NCBI GenBank assembly: GCA_020796225.1
Contig: CM036755.1
Location: forward strand, 57,836,315-57,900,314
Origin: Arion vulgaris
Lineage: Eukaryota > Mollusca > Gastropoda > Stylommatophora > Arionidae
Direction of reading: 5' to 3'
DNA length: 64,000 nt
The notes beneath the pieces were generated by a model. The model saw only the letters and a program-made list of their open reading frames with translations. It was not told the DNA's origin and did not search any database. Below, piece after piece: positions 1 to 10,099 of the stretch (its first letter is position 1; every line of letters starts with the position of its first letter). Both the position numbers and the translations under genes were made by a program.

Positions 1-3000
1 CACACCGATATTACAGGTCGTACAGAGTGTGTCTGATGTACCACACCGATATTACAGGTCGTACAGAGTGTGTCTGATGTACCACACCGATATTACAGGT
101 CCGTTCATAGTGTGTGGGATGTACCACACCGATATTACAGGCCGTTCATAGTGTGATGTGAACGATATTACAGGTCGCAATGATGTACCACAGATATTAC
201 AGAGTGTCAGAGGTGTGGTGTACCACACCGATATTACAGGGCCGTTCAGAGTGTGTCTGATGTACCACACCGATATTACAGGCCGTCATGGTGTGTGATG
301 TACCACACCGATATTACAGGCCGTTCATAGGTGTGTGGATGTACCACACCGATATTACAGGCGTACAGAGTGTGTGGGATGTACCACACCGATATTACAG
401 GTCGTACAGAGTGTGTGTGATGTACCACACCGATATTACAGGTCGTACAGAGTGTGTCTGATGTACCACACCGATATTACAGGTCGTACAGAGTGTGTCT
501 GATGACCACACCGATATTAAGGCGAATGGTGTATGTACCAACACCGATATTACAGGCCGTACAAGGTGTTAGACCACACCGATTAGGGTCAGATGATGTA
601 CCACACCGATATACAACGTCTACAGATGGATGTAACGATGATTACAGCCGTACGATGTGGATGTACCGATTTACAGACTATAATGGGTGTACCAGATGGA
701 TACCCCCGAATTAAGCGTACCAGAGCGTTGTGACCAACCGATATTACACAAGTGTGTGAGGGGATCAACCTATTAGGTTAGTCGAGTGATGACACCGATA
801 GTTAGGTCGTACAGACGTTGGTACCACGTGTGATGTACAACGGTCAGGTCATGTACGACCATGTTAGGCTTAGATGGGATGCCATAAGGGTCCGAATGGG
901 ATGTACCACCGAATTAGCGATTCAGTCCTACGTGATCAATTAACAGGTGAGTGGATACACACCGATATTACAGGTCGCAAGGTGGATTACACCGAATTCA
1001 ATTACAGGCGTTCATGTGTTACACACCGATATTACAGGTGATTGAGTACACACGATTTAGGTACAGATGGTGATGTACCAACGATTACAGGCTCAGTGTG
1101 GTTAACACCGATTTACAGGTCTAAGTGTGGATGTACCACACCGATTTAGCGTTCAGAGTGTGTGGATGTACCCAGACTAATTCAAGGTGTTCAATTGGTG
1201 AGACCAGATATTACAGGCGTTCAAGGTGTGTGATGTACCACACCGATATTACAGGTCATAGAGTGTGATGTACCAACATATTACAGGCGTATGTGTGATG
1301 TCCCATAGGTGTAAGTGATTGCGTTAAGCGTAGTACCGATAAGGTGTCAGTGTAGGCCGTCATAGTGAGAATTCTTCGTGTACAGATGGCTGGGGATCAT
1401 TTAATCTGGATGTACCACCGTTTGCCAGGTGATGTCACCGATTTAGGTGTGATCCAGATAACAGTTAGTCACTTGGTCAATATTAGTAGTAGTACCATGT
1501 GATACCACACGATATTACAGGTCGTACAGAGTGTGTCTGATGTACCACACCGATATTACAGGTCGTACAGAGTGTGTCGGATGTACCACACCGATATTAC
1601 AGGCCGTCAAGTGTGTGGATGTACCACACGATATTACAGGCCGTTCAAGTGTGTGGATGTACACACCGATATTACAGGTCGTTCATAGTGCGTGGATGTA
1701 CCCACCGATATTACAGGTCGTTCAGAGGTGTGGATGTACCAACCGATATTACAGGCCGTTCAATGCGTGATGTACCACCAATATTACAGGTCGTACAGAG
1801 TGTGGGATGTACCACACCGATATTACAGGCCGTTCAAGTGTGTGATGTACCACACCGATATTACAGGCCGTTCAAGTGTGGATGTACCACGATATTACAG
1901 GCCGTCATAGTGTGTGGGATGTACACACCGATATTACAGGACCGTCAGAGTGTGTTGATTACACACGATATTAGGTCGACAGAGTGTGGGATGTACACAC
2001 CGATATTACGGTCGTACAGAGGTGTGATGTACACACGATATTACAGGTCGTACAGAGTGTGGGGTGTCAACGATATTACGGTCGTACAGAGGTGTGGATG
2101 TACCAACCGATATTACAGATCGTACGATGTGTGATGTACCACGATATTAGGTCGTCAGAGTGTGTCTGATGACCACCATATTACAGGTCGTAAAGTGTGC
2201 TGATGTACCACACCGATATTACAGGTCGTACAGAGTGTGTCTGATGTACCACACCGATATTACAGGTCGTACAGAGTGTCTGATGGACACCGATATTACA
2301 GGTCGACAGAGGTGTTGATGACCACCGATATTACAGGTCTCAGAGGTGTTGATGTACCACACGATATTGCAGGTCGTACAGAGGTGTCTGATGACACACC
2401 GATATTACAGGTCGTACAGAGTGGTCTGATGTACACACCGATATTACAGGTCGTACAGAGGTGTCTGATGCCACACGATATTACAGGTCGTACAGAGGTG
2501 TCTGATGTACCACACCGATATTACAGGTCGTCAGAATGCGTGATGTACCACACCGATATTAAGGTCGTACAGAAGCGTGATGTACCACACCGATATTCAG
2601 CTACAGAATGCGTGTGATGTACCAAACCGATATTACAGGCCGTACAGAATGCGTGTGATATACCACACGATATTACAGGCCGTACAGAAGCGTGATGTAC
2701 CACACGATATTACATGCCGTACAGAATGCGTTGATGTACCAAACCGATATTACAGGCCGTACAGAATGCGTGTGATGTACCACACCGATATTACAGGCCG
2801 TACAGAATGCGTGTGATGTACCACACCAATATTACAGACCGTACAGAATGTGTGGATGTACCACACCGATATTACGGGCCGTACAGAATGGTGTGATGTA
2901 CCACACCGATATTACGGCCGTACAGATGCGTGGATGTACCAAACCGATATTACAAGGTCGTACAGAGTGCATGTGATGTACCAATCGATTTACGGACCGT

Positions 3001-3169
3001 ACAGAGTGCATGTGATGTACCAAATCGATATTACAGGCCGTACAGAGTGCATGTGATGTACCAAATCGATATTACAGGCCGTACAGAGTGCATGTGATGT
3101 ACCACACCGATATTACAGGCCGTACAGAGTGCATGTGATGTACCACACCGATATTACAAGGCCGTACAG
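1..3169. repeat. 41-bp minisatellite, strongly eroded
   Basis: A tandem array is already running at the window edge. The consensus unit is about 41 bp and contains the core accgatattacaggtcgt followed by a gagtgtgt segment. Units are clean at 1-500, 1500-1900 and 2200-3169, but between about 500 and 1500 they are shortened by many small deletions. Units from about 2530 onward carry a variant with gaatgcgtgtg. Short open frames here are by-products of the repeat. Confidence 0.95.
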
Positions 3170-3196
3170 ACCGATAGAATAAAGCGGTTGTAAACT

Positions 3197-3459
3197 TAGT
3201 TAGTTAATTGCTTATCCATTACAGAACTTTGTGAATCAACCCCAGCTTTTTAACGATGTTTGTGATTTTTCTATTTGTGATCATTACTACGTTCAGTAGT
3301 TTGCCATTGCTTTATGAACGGGTGGTGTCATCGTCCTTTGTAAAAATCCACGCGAAACAATTTGCAACCAAACTGTCCGCAGCGTGATTCGAACTCAGAA
3401 CGTCGGGGTTAATAGACTGAGTCATTATCCCCAGGGCACAGACGCCACACAGACGCCAC
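3197..3459 (-). mobile_element. tRNA-derived SINE, family C, full-length copy with target-site duplication
   Basis: This 263-bp insert lies between two copies of cggttgtaaact (3185-3196 and 3460-3471), an exact 12-bp target-site duplication. The tRNA-like head is at the right end on the minus strand, with a B-box-like gagttcgaatcac and an A-box-like region beyond it. The body contains ttcagtagtttgccattgc and tgaacgg, shared with copies near 5407, 16198 and 45770. Mobilisation would depend on a LINE partner, as for all SINEs. Confidence 0.8.
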
Positions 3460-3471
3460 CGGTTGTAAACT

Positions 3472-3660
3472 AATAGGGAAAGAGCAATATCGATATAGAA
3501 GTTTAAGAAGATGATTGCGTGATCGACTTGTTAGGGCACGGATCTCTCATCCATGATGACACGGGTTCTAATCTCATGAGATAACCAAAAAAAAAAGAAA
3601 CCTATAGACAAACACGAAATGCAACTCACATTCTTACAATCTTTGTCTACAATAGCAACA
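3472..3660. other. unassigned sequence
   Basis: I see no gene or recognisable element here. There is one short A-run near 3588. Confidence 0.4.
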
Positions 3661-3675
3661 TCATCATCATCAAAT

Positions 3676-3921
3676 AGCTTGTCATGAGCAGAACTTTACC
3701 ACCCCAACAGTCCTTCAGAACTTCTCTCTCTCATAGGCCAGATGTCCGGCCTCTGCAGCCGTCATGTTCAGACCATCAGTTACATCCTGAATCCATCTTC
3801 TCCGTGGTCTTCCTCTTCTTCTCTTTGCCGGTATGCCTCCTTCCATGATGGTCTTCTCCAGCCCTGCATGTCTTTTTATATGTTCAACATAGTGTTCATT
3901 GAAACTAAAATTATTTGACAA
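3676..3921 (-). mobile_element. LINE remnant, C-terminal tail of reverse transcriptase protein
   Basis: On the minus strand the sequence reads HIKRHAGLEKTIMEGGIPAK, then GRPRRRWIQDVTDGLNMT, then AEAGHLAYERE. This is the basic GRPRRRW segment followed by the tail typical of RTE/jockey-like LINE polyproteins. Only the extreme C-terminus is present, with no catalytic motifs. Closely related copies lie at 20636-20960 and 57270-57560, all in the same orientation, so this is a dispersed 5'-truncated family. Confidence 0.8.
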
Positions 3922-4087
3922 ATGTATGCTTGTATGATTGAGGAAAAGTTGTAATCAAGACCAAACACAATTTGCTTTTATTATCATGATAAGATTTCAA
4001 CGCATTTACCCCCTCCCCATCCACATCCCCAAGTATGCTTCGTGTCAATATTTTATATTTTAATATGGATAATGTATTCTGAGGATT

Positions 4088-4660
4088 CATTAGAAAGATT
4101 GGAGGACAGAGAGCGAATAAACTTGTTATATAATACTAGGAATACTGTTAGATTTGAGGACAGAGTAAGAATAAATTTGTTATATAATACTAGGAATACT
4201 GTTAGATTGGAGGACAGAGCACGAATAAACTTGTTATATAATACTAGGAATACTGCTAGATTGGAGGACAGACAGCGAATAAACTTGTTATATAATACTA
4301 GGAATACTGTTAGATTTGAGGACAGAGTAAGAATAAATTTGTTATATAATACTAGGAATACTGCTAGATTTGAGGACAGAGTAAGAATAAACTTGTTATA
4401 TAATACTAGGAATACTGCTAGATTGGAGGACAGAGAGCGAATAAACTTGTTATATAATACTAGGAATACTGTTAGATTGGAGGACAGAGAGCGAATAAAC
4501 GTGTTATATAATACTAGGAATACTGCTAGATTGGAGGACAGAGCACGAATAAACTTGTTATATAATACTAGGAATACTACTAGATTGGAGGACAGAGCAC
4601 GAATAAACTTGTTATATAATACTAGGAATACTCTAGATTGGAGGATAGAGCACGACTAGA
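4088..4660. repeat. 54-bp minisatellite, about 10 units, open in one + frame
   Basis: The unit is about 54 bp and contains gaataaacttgttatataat. Because 54 is a multiple of 3, one + frame stays open from 4042 to 4659 and reads LEDRERINLLYNTRNTV-like 18-residue repeats. No domain, splice context or codon signature supports a real protein. Confidence 0.9.
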
Positions 4661-4724
4661 CTTGTTCAATGTGTAAATATATTGATCAGATAAACTGAAC
4701 TCAATAATATTGCAATAAACATTT

Positions 4725-4798
4725 TGATTGCTTGATTGATTTATTGATTGATTGATTGCTTGCTTGATTGATTGATTGCTTGATTTGATTGATTGAAA
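4725..4798. repeat. GATT/GCTT-type simple repeat
   Basis: Irregular runs of ttgattgattgattgcttg form a short tetranucleotide-like tract. Confidence 0.85.
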
Positions 4799-4914
4799 GT
4801 ACTATCATCATTGCACTTTGGTGAGTAGTCATGTGTGCTCCAATCTCTTACTTACACAGAGATATCTCAGCGGCAGCGTACGAACTCAGTAGCACTGGCG
4901 GAGGTCTCCGATAT

Positions 4915-5230
4915 AATTTAGAAGAAGGTAATAGTTTTTGATAATAATTCTTTTTTTATTTTAATCTTTCTAATGAATTTAGCACGGGCAGCAGCTTTCC
5001 GGCCTGCTCTTCTCGATTTTAAACTACCAATGGTTCTTTAACGCGCTCAAATTGAACACGAGACCTATGTTGTATCGTCCGTTTACGATAGGACTAGGAA
5101 CTCGATCTCAATTTCCCTGAGCTCAAGAATCTTTTGACAAAATATATCAATGGCTCCATAAGGAAGCGAACCGAGTAACTTTGGAACGGGAAGCGAGCAC
5201 CTAACCTCTACAGCCCAGAGACTCCACTTT
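4915..5230 (-). mobile_element. tRNA-derived SINE, family D
   Basis: Read on the minus strand, the right end carries a tRNA-like head with an A-box-like ggctgtagaggttaggtgc and a B-box-like cggttcgcttcc. The body follows with the segments cctatcgtaaacggacgat and gttcaatttgagcg, and a 3' tail ends in attagaaagattaaaat. The same body occurs on the + strand at 7370-7645 and 46080-46250. This central region resembles the conserved cores of widespread invertebrate SINEs. The exact family is not assigned. Confidence 0.65.
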
Positions 5231-5406
5231 ATATTGACTTTGTTTAATAAAGTATAATATTAGCAAGTAATTAAGTGATTCATTCTAATCTGATTAAACA
5301 ATGAGAGCTTTAGATCACAAACTATCCCATTTTATTGTATTTTCTAGAGTTTTAGAAGTGATCAATTATCTGATAAACACCTCAAATGAAATAAGCCAGC
5401 ATGGTA

Positions 5407-5665
5407 ACCGAGTAGGGAAATGAAAAGCGTGGCATATCCTATACGGGACGTCGCCATCAACCACATTAAACGAGCCGTCGATTTTCTAGGCACCACTTAT
5501 ACGTTCAGTAGTTTGTCATTGCTTTCTGAACGGTGAGGTCTATTTTTACCGTTCGTAAAAATCCACAACGAGCAAATTTTCTTCCAAACTGCCGCGGTGT
5601 TTGAACCATGTACGCTTGGGTTATGATCGAGCTCAATCGCGTAGTACAGATACGAATTGTGTTTG
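5407..5665 (-). mobile_element. tRNA-derived SINE, family C, second copy
   Basis: It shares tacgttcagtagtttgtcat and gctttctgaacggtgaggtc with the copies at 3197 and 45770. The tRNA-like head is at the right end, with a B-box on the minus strand (catggttcaaacacc). A weak flank match, cag(c/t)atggt at about 5398 and 5667, may be the target-site duplication. Confidence 0.7.
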
Positions 5666-5701
5666 ACAGTATGGTGGTTATTCCTTAACTTCTTTATATA
5701 T

Positions 5702-5890
5702 CATCATCAGGTGCCGTGCTGGCTGGCATAAGTGATCATGGATATCCACAAATCTCTATCTCTAGTATTTGCTATCATCTCAGATGTTGACGCTCTTCCA
5801 TGCCATGAAGTCAGGCTATGCGAAATGTTCTCTCTCTATCTTCTTCTGTCTCGTCTCCCTCAATTGTACCGGTTGTAACAATATGTTCTT
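5702..5890 (-). mobile_element. LINE remnant, C-terminal tail
   Basis: On the minus strand this reads as a LINE tail that includes AWKSVNI-like and SQHGT-like segments (start of element at right). It parallels the + strand copy at 60640-60850. The right end abuts another LINE piece at about 5905. Confidence 0.55.
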
Positions 5891-5904
5891 CTTGTTCGAT
5901 ATCG

Positions 5905-6490
5905 ACCACTTGTTAACCACTCTGGGGAGCATTTTTTCAGCAAACGGAAGAATAACTAATGAAATTCAGCAACAGATGCAACAAAGCAAATCAAATGATA
6001 GGACAAATGGCTCAAATTTTAAGATGCAAACATGTCACCATGAACACAAAAAGAGCAATGTTCAACACAATCTTTCTCCCACATTATGTTACCAGTGCCA
6101 AACCTGGACACTGACAACAAATGATAGAGGAAAACTGGTCACGACAGAGATGAAGGGTCTACGCAGAATGCTGGGTGTAACAAGAAGAGACCGGTTTTAG
6201 AAATGAAACAATCTGGAAAAAAGTGGGTACATCAGTACTAGACTTCATCAAGAAACAACAAATTAAATGGTTCGGCCACGTAAGCAGATTACCAACAGAC
6301 AGTGCACCTCAAAGAGCAATGCTGCTCCGATACAATGGGTACAAAGCAAAGGGCCGGCTACGCAAAAGATGGACCTCAGAGATAACAAAGGCGTGAAGGG
6401 GACTATCTGCGAAGCGCATACAAGGGCCCGTTTTAGAAATATCTTCTTGACCTGTCGCTGTGAGGCAAACAGGATTCGAGAAAGAAAGAA
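5905..6490 (+). mobile_element. LINE reverse transcriptase C-terminal half, broken
   Basis: The + strand encodes, with frameshifts, STLGSIFSANGRITNEIQQQ, then TLCYQCQTWTLTTNDRGKL, TEMKGLRRMLGVTRRDRF, GTSVLDFIKKQQIKWFGH, and SRLPTDSAPQRAMLLRYNG ending near a basic RKRWTSEI stretch. This is the thumb and C-terminal region of an RTE/jockey-like LINE protein. The catalytic palm is missing. At least two frame changes (near 6200 and 6380) make it a pseudogene. It matters because separate short segments of this same protein recur as minisatellite units at 23747, 43036, 48800 and 51995. Confidence 0.85.
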
Positions 6491-6494
6491 AGTT

Positions 6495-6718
6495 AACCAC
6501 TCTTTGTGATGTGCATATGATCTGAACCTAAGAGCGATTGTAAGTTGCGCCAGTTATGCACCTACAAGTAGGCCAGCACATTCGATTTATGTGATGCTTT
6601 TTATTTACCAGGATATCCCCCGGTCAAGTTCCTACATCAGTCGCCTCTTACAACTTGCCTTGTAGGTCGCAGTGGTACTATTCTTTACTTCCATTGCGGG
6701 CCCCGGCACTACGCGGGA
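6495..6718 (-). mobile_element. SINE family B, copy 1
   Basis: One of five dispersed copies. Shared blocks on the + strand are gatctgagcctaagagcgat-like, ctacaagtaggccagcacat, and a cgcctcttacgacatgcc-like conserved block (here with a substitution), ending at gggccccgg. The minus-strand head (cgtgtggttccggggcc in better copies) is related to the head of SINE family A at 17514. It lies directly after a LINE 3' end. Confidence 0.75.
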
Positions 6719-7227
6719 GCAATGTTATCTAATCCTCCCCTCCTCATCACGTGTCCGAAAATGATGACTACCTCTTTCTTAATAGATGCAGACAATAAAA
6801 TACACTACTCGAAAAGAAATCGTTGTTTATGCAAATTAGAATATAACTTATTCAATCTAACATTTAGATAATAAAAGAAACGTATGGAAGCAATCATGGA
6901 TAATAAATAAGCACACAGAGATCTCGGGAGACCACAGAAATGTAGTTTTGTAGAAATAAGTTTAAAATAATTTTTTAGCTACAAAAACACAAATAGTGAT
7001 GTATTTACAGAGGTAAACGTACAATAGGAAATAATTTGTAGCGTCAGAAAATGACATTAATAATTTTCAGAAACGTCATGAGAGGTTAAGAGCATGTTGA
7101 GCCAACCGACAAAATCTATGGGGAATGAGGTCGAAGAGCGTCAATTAATGAGATAATGTTTTACCTCTTTCTATTCATGTCACTGAAAAATGACATCGGT
7201 AGAACTAATAACAACCAAGACAGAATT
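6719..7227. other. unassigned sequence
   Basis: AT-rich sequence with no gene or recognised element. Confidence 0.4.
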
Positions 7228-7362
7228 TTGTGAATATTCGTGATCGCCTATGTCAGCCGACATGACACTTGATAACGATGAGTAACAAGTAAAAGTTGTG
7301 AATATTCATCATCGCCTATGTCAGCCGACATGACACTTAATGACGATGAGTAACAAGTAAAG
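7228..7362 (+). repeat. tandem duplication of a LINE 3' tail
   Basis: Two copies of a roughly 67-bp unit contain tcgcctatgtcagccgacat. The phrase IAYVSRHDT, read on the + strand, resembles the end of the LINE proteins at 51905-51950 and 60800-60840, so this is probably a duplicated LINE terminus. Confidence 0.5.
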
Positions 7363-7369
7363 GGAAACG

Positions 7370-7645
7370 AACCCTTTTCATACCTCGACCTATGTTGGGA
7401 AATACGGTGTTAGTCTCGTATTTGTTATTGACTATCAGCACACCCATCTGTATATTTTCCCAGAGATCCCTGAGCTCAGTGTAGGCGAGATCGTGTTCGT
7501 AGTCCTATCGGAGACGGACGATAAAACGTACGTCCCGTGTTCAATTTGAGCTAGTAAAAGAACCCTTGGCAGTTCAAAATCGAGAATTGCGGGTTGGAAA
7601 GCCGCTGCCCGGGAAAATTCATTAGAAAAGATTAAAAATAAAATT
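7370..7645 (+). mobile_element. SINE family D, + strand copy
   Basis: It contains gtcctatcggagacggacga, gtgttcaatttgag and gtaaaagaaccc, then a tail ending in cattagaaaagattaaaa. This is the reverse orientation of the 4915-5230 copy. The left part (tttcatacctcg and tacggtgttagtctcgtatt) is shared with 45380-45450. Confidence 0.6.
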
Positions 7646-7804
7646 CATTAAAAAATATAATCTTCAATATTACATCGGGGACCCTCGCCGGTGTTACAGA
7701 GTTGGTGTACTGCAACTGAGATATTCCTGTGTAAGAAAGAGATGGGAGCACACATGATTACTTACCGAAGTGCAATGATGATGGTCCTATTAATTAATCA
7801 ATCA

Positions 7805-8020
7805 ACACGATGGACGATGTGGTCAACATCACGTCGTCGCTTTTACTTAAGTGTTGCTATTCCAGGTACCCAGTGTTGCTATTCCAGGTACCCACTTAGT
7901 GCTGGATCGACATGAGAGCCGTTATGGTTGGAAAAATATTCCACACTCACTGTCTGGACTCCATGACCTAGGGAGCGGAAGGCGAGGGCATAACCATTTA
8001 GCCAGCGAAACCCATATATA
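7805..8020 (-). mobile_element. tRNA-derived SINE, family E, diverged copy
   Basis: It aligns by eye with 45454-45640: gatgtggtcaacatcacg, the ggtacccag block, and gagagccgt(t/c). Its right end reads on the minus strand as a tRNA-like A-box, tggctaaatggttatgcc. A short internal duplication of ttgctattccaggtaccca is present at about 7853-7893. Confidence 0.55.
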
Positions 8021-8097
8021 AGCTGAATTGGGCCAACCATCAGCCTGAAGAAAACAAATATAATGTTCCAGGATATTAGCAGAGCCCCCATCTATCA

Positions 8098-8740
8098 ACA
8101 TTGGTAGTCATACGCTTGAAGTAGTCAACACCTTTACATACCTTGGTTCTGTCATCAACAGCAACCTTTCCCTCGATGATGAAAAAATTAGTAGTCGCAT
8201 TGGGAAGACCTCCACTGCTATGTTTAAATTAGCAAATCGTGAAAAACAGGGCACTCACAAGAAACACCAAGACACAAGTATATAAGGCTTGTGTTCTCAG
8301 CACTTTGCTGTATGGTAGTGAGACATGGACCACATATGCTAGACAAGAACATCGCCTCAACACCTTCCACATGCGCTGTCTCAGGCGAATATACAACATC
8401 CGATGGCAAGATCACATCTCCAATATAGAAGTCCTGAACAGTGCTGGCATTCCAAGCATGCACACTTTACTGAGTCAGCGACGTCTCAGATGGCTGGGAC
8501 ATGTGTGCCGTATGAGCGATGATAGAATCCCAAAGAACATTCTATACGGTCAACTCGCAGCTGGTACTAGACAGCATGGGCGCCCATTATTACGCTTCAT
8601 TGACACCTGCAAGCGTGATCTAACTTCATGCGGTATAGACAAAGAACACTGAGAGCGGCTGGATAAAGACAGGTAAGCATGGCGAGCGGCAGTGAGGGGC
8701 GGCTCAAAAGCTCTCTTCCTTCTTCTTCCAGCGCTCCATA
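8098..8740 (+). mobile_element. LINE reverse transcriptase C-terminal half
   Basis: The + strand reads VVNTFTYLGSVINSNLSLDD, then after a frameshift at about 8235 a frame with STLLYGSETWTTYARQEHRL, FHMRCLRRIYNIRWQDHI, IPSMHTLLSQRRLRWLGHVC and DRIPKNILYGQL, ending near 8652. These are the thumb-domain hallmarks (YLGS, LLYGSETW, LRWLGHV) of a LINE reverse transcriptase. The catalytic palm is absent. It is a different LINE lineage from the one at 5905 and is closer to the large element at 29448. Confidence 0.85.
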
Positions 8741-8744
8741 TCCA

Positions 8745-8968
8745 CAAACGCTGTGTGATCAGTATGTGATCTGAGCCTAAGAGTGATTGTACATTGTGAA
8801 GTTATGCTCCTACAAGTAGGCCAGCACATCCGATTTCTGCGATGTTTTTTTTTTACTAGTGTAGCTTCCTATACCCCTACCTCAGTCCCTTCTTACGACA
8901 TGCCTTGTAGGTCGCAATGTTACTATTATTTGCTTCCCTTGTTGGCACCGGTACCACACGGGTGACTT
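8745..8968 (-). mobile_element. SINE family B, copy 2
   Basis: The same blocks as the 6495 copy are present: gatctgagcctaagagtgat, ctacaagtaggccagcacat, cttacgacatgccttgtagg and a terminal ccggtaccacacgg. It sits immediately after the LINE fragment that ends near 8740. Confidence 0.8.
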
Positions 8969-9094
8969 CCTGAACTAAAGTTACTTTAATATATTGATGA
9001 TAACAAGGATTTTCTTTGTACGAACCTCCAGGGGAAGCAACGGAAGCAAGGAATATGTTCAACAAATAGACAGTGTACAAGTATTAAGAGCTTT

Positions 9095-9200
9095 CGAGAA
9101 AACAAATTGTGAAACGGAGGATTCGAACCATTTACCCTTATTTCTTACGGTATGCATTGCCTAGCCTAGCAATACGAGCGTCCTTGCCAACACAACCAGC
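9095..9200 (-). mobile_element. possible tRNA-like SINE head
   Basis: On the minus strand atggttcgaatcc is a B-box-like sequence with plausible upstream A-box sequence near 9180. No cloverleaf acceptor pairing is evident, so a SINE fragment is more likely than a tRNA gene. Confidence 0.35.
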
Positions 9201-9289
9201 GAGTCATTCAAAAGAAATGTATTGATACACTTAAGGTTATAAGCTGTGGTGGATTGGATACACAAAACCAACAATGCAAGTCAAATATT

Positions 9290-9578
9290 TTACTGGAACA
9301 TGGTACAACAGAAGTGAAGTAATTCACTTCTAATTCACTTCTTACACGGTACAATACTGGAATATGGTACAACAGAAGTTAAGAAATTCACTTCTAATTC
9401 ACTTCTTACACGGTACAATACTGGAACATGGTACAACAGAAGTTAAGAAATTCACTTCTAATTCACTTCTCACACGGTACAATACTGGAATATGGTACAA
9501 CAGAAGTTAAGAAATTCACTTCTAATTCACTTCTTACACGGTACAATACTGGAACATGGTACAACAAAAGTGAAGAAA
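9290..9578. repeat. 64-bp minisatellite, about 4.5 units
   Basis: The unit contains tggtacaacagaagt and cacttctaattcacttctta. The first unit uses gaagtgaagtaattcac, later units gaagttaagaaattcac. Confidence 0.9.
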
Positions 9579-9719
9579 TTCACAATACATATAGAATCAG
9601 ACAATAAATTTCTAACGGTCCTAAAATGAAAATCTGTGACTAAAAATAAATAACGAAATAAATGCACACACAAATTGTAGGAATGTGAAATATAAATGCA
9701 CAACAAATATAACAACTAA

Positions 9720-9962
9720 ATCTAACCTAGCTACGTTACGATGAATAGTTGCAACAAAATAGCGAATAGTTCTTTCTCTCGTTACAATCTGTAATACCGT
9801 TTTTGTATGAGGTGTAGGACAGGAGGAACATGAGCCTGTACAAAGCAATGGCCACATGGCTAGTACAGACACCGTGAAAAAACTCATTGTCCTCACCGGG
9901 GATTGAACCCGAGTCTTCTACATAGGAGCAACGCTCTAATCAATTCGGCCACACGCTTCACG
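9720..9962 (-). mobile_element. tRNA-derived SINE
   Basis: The right end on the minus strand reads gtggccgaattgattagagc (A-box region), followed by cgggttcaatccccgg (B-box) at the correct spacing. The acceptor ends do not pair, and unrelated sequence continues to the left, so this is read as a SINE head plus body and not as a functional tRNA gene. Confidence 0.6.
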
Positions 9963-9989
9963 AATAGTATTATCGATATAAGTGATTTT

Positions 9990-10095
9990 TTTCAATTCTG
10001 TTTTATCCTTTGCTTGATAAAGGCCTTTGGTCGAAACGTTGCTGTGCATTGTTATTGCTTTTGTACTTTGTATAAGTACAGTACTTTGTTTTTAC
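9990..10095 (+). mobile_element. Penelope-like element 3' end remnant with hammerhead-like motif
   Basis: It contains ttgataaaggcctttggtcg, then gaaacgttgctgtgc and a gtacagtacttt block. The same series occurs downstream of the Penelope-like GIY-YIG region at 48341-48425. The motif resembles the degenerate hammerhead-ribozyme sequences known from Penelope-like element termini, but the catalytic core appears altered (ttgataa in place of ctgatga). The large 40-bp array starts within about 30 bp of it. Confidence 0.55.
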
Positions 10096-10099
10096 GTGT

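Noticed and set aside
1..3169. Centromeric or telomeric satellite
   Set aside because: The unit is short and local, and no telomere-type motif or long homogeneous satellite is seen. The array ends abruptly next to ordinary SINE and LINE sequence.
4042..4659. A 205-codon frame with an 18-residue repeat as a gene
   Set aside because: The 54-bp unit keeps the frame automatically. No promoter, splice or homology evidence.
9896..9962. A functional minus-strand tRNA gene
   Set aside because: A- and B-boxes are good, but the acceptor ends do not pair and a SINE-like body follows.
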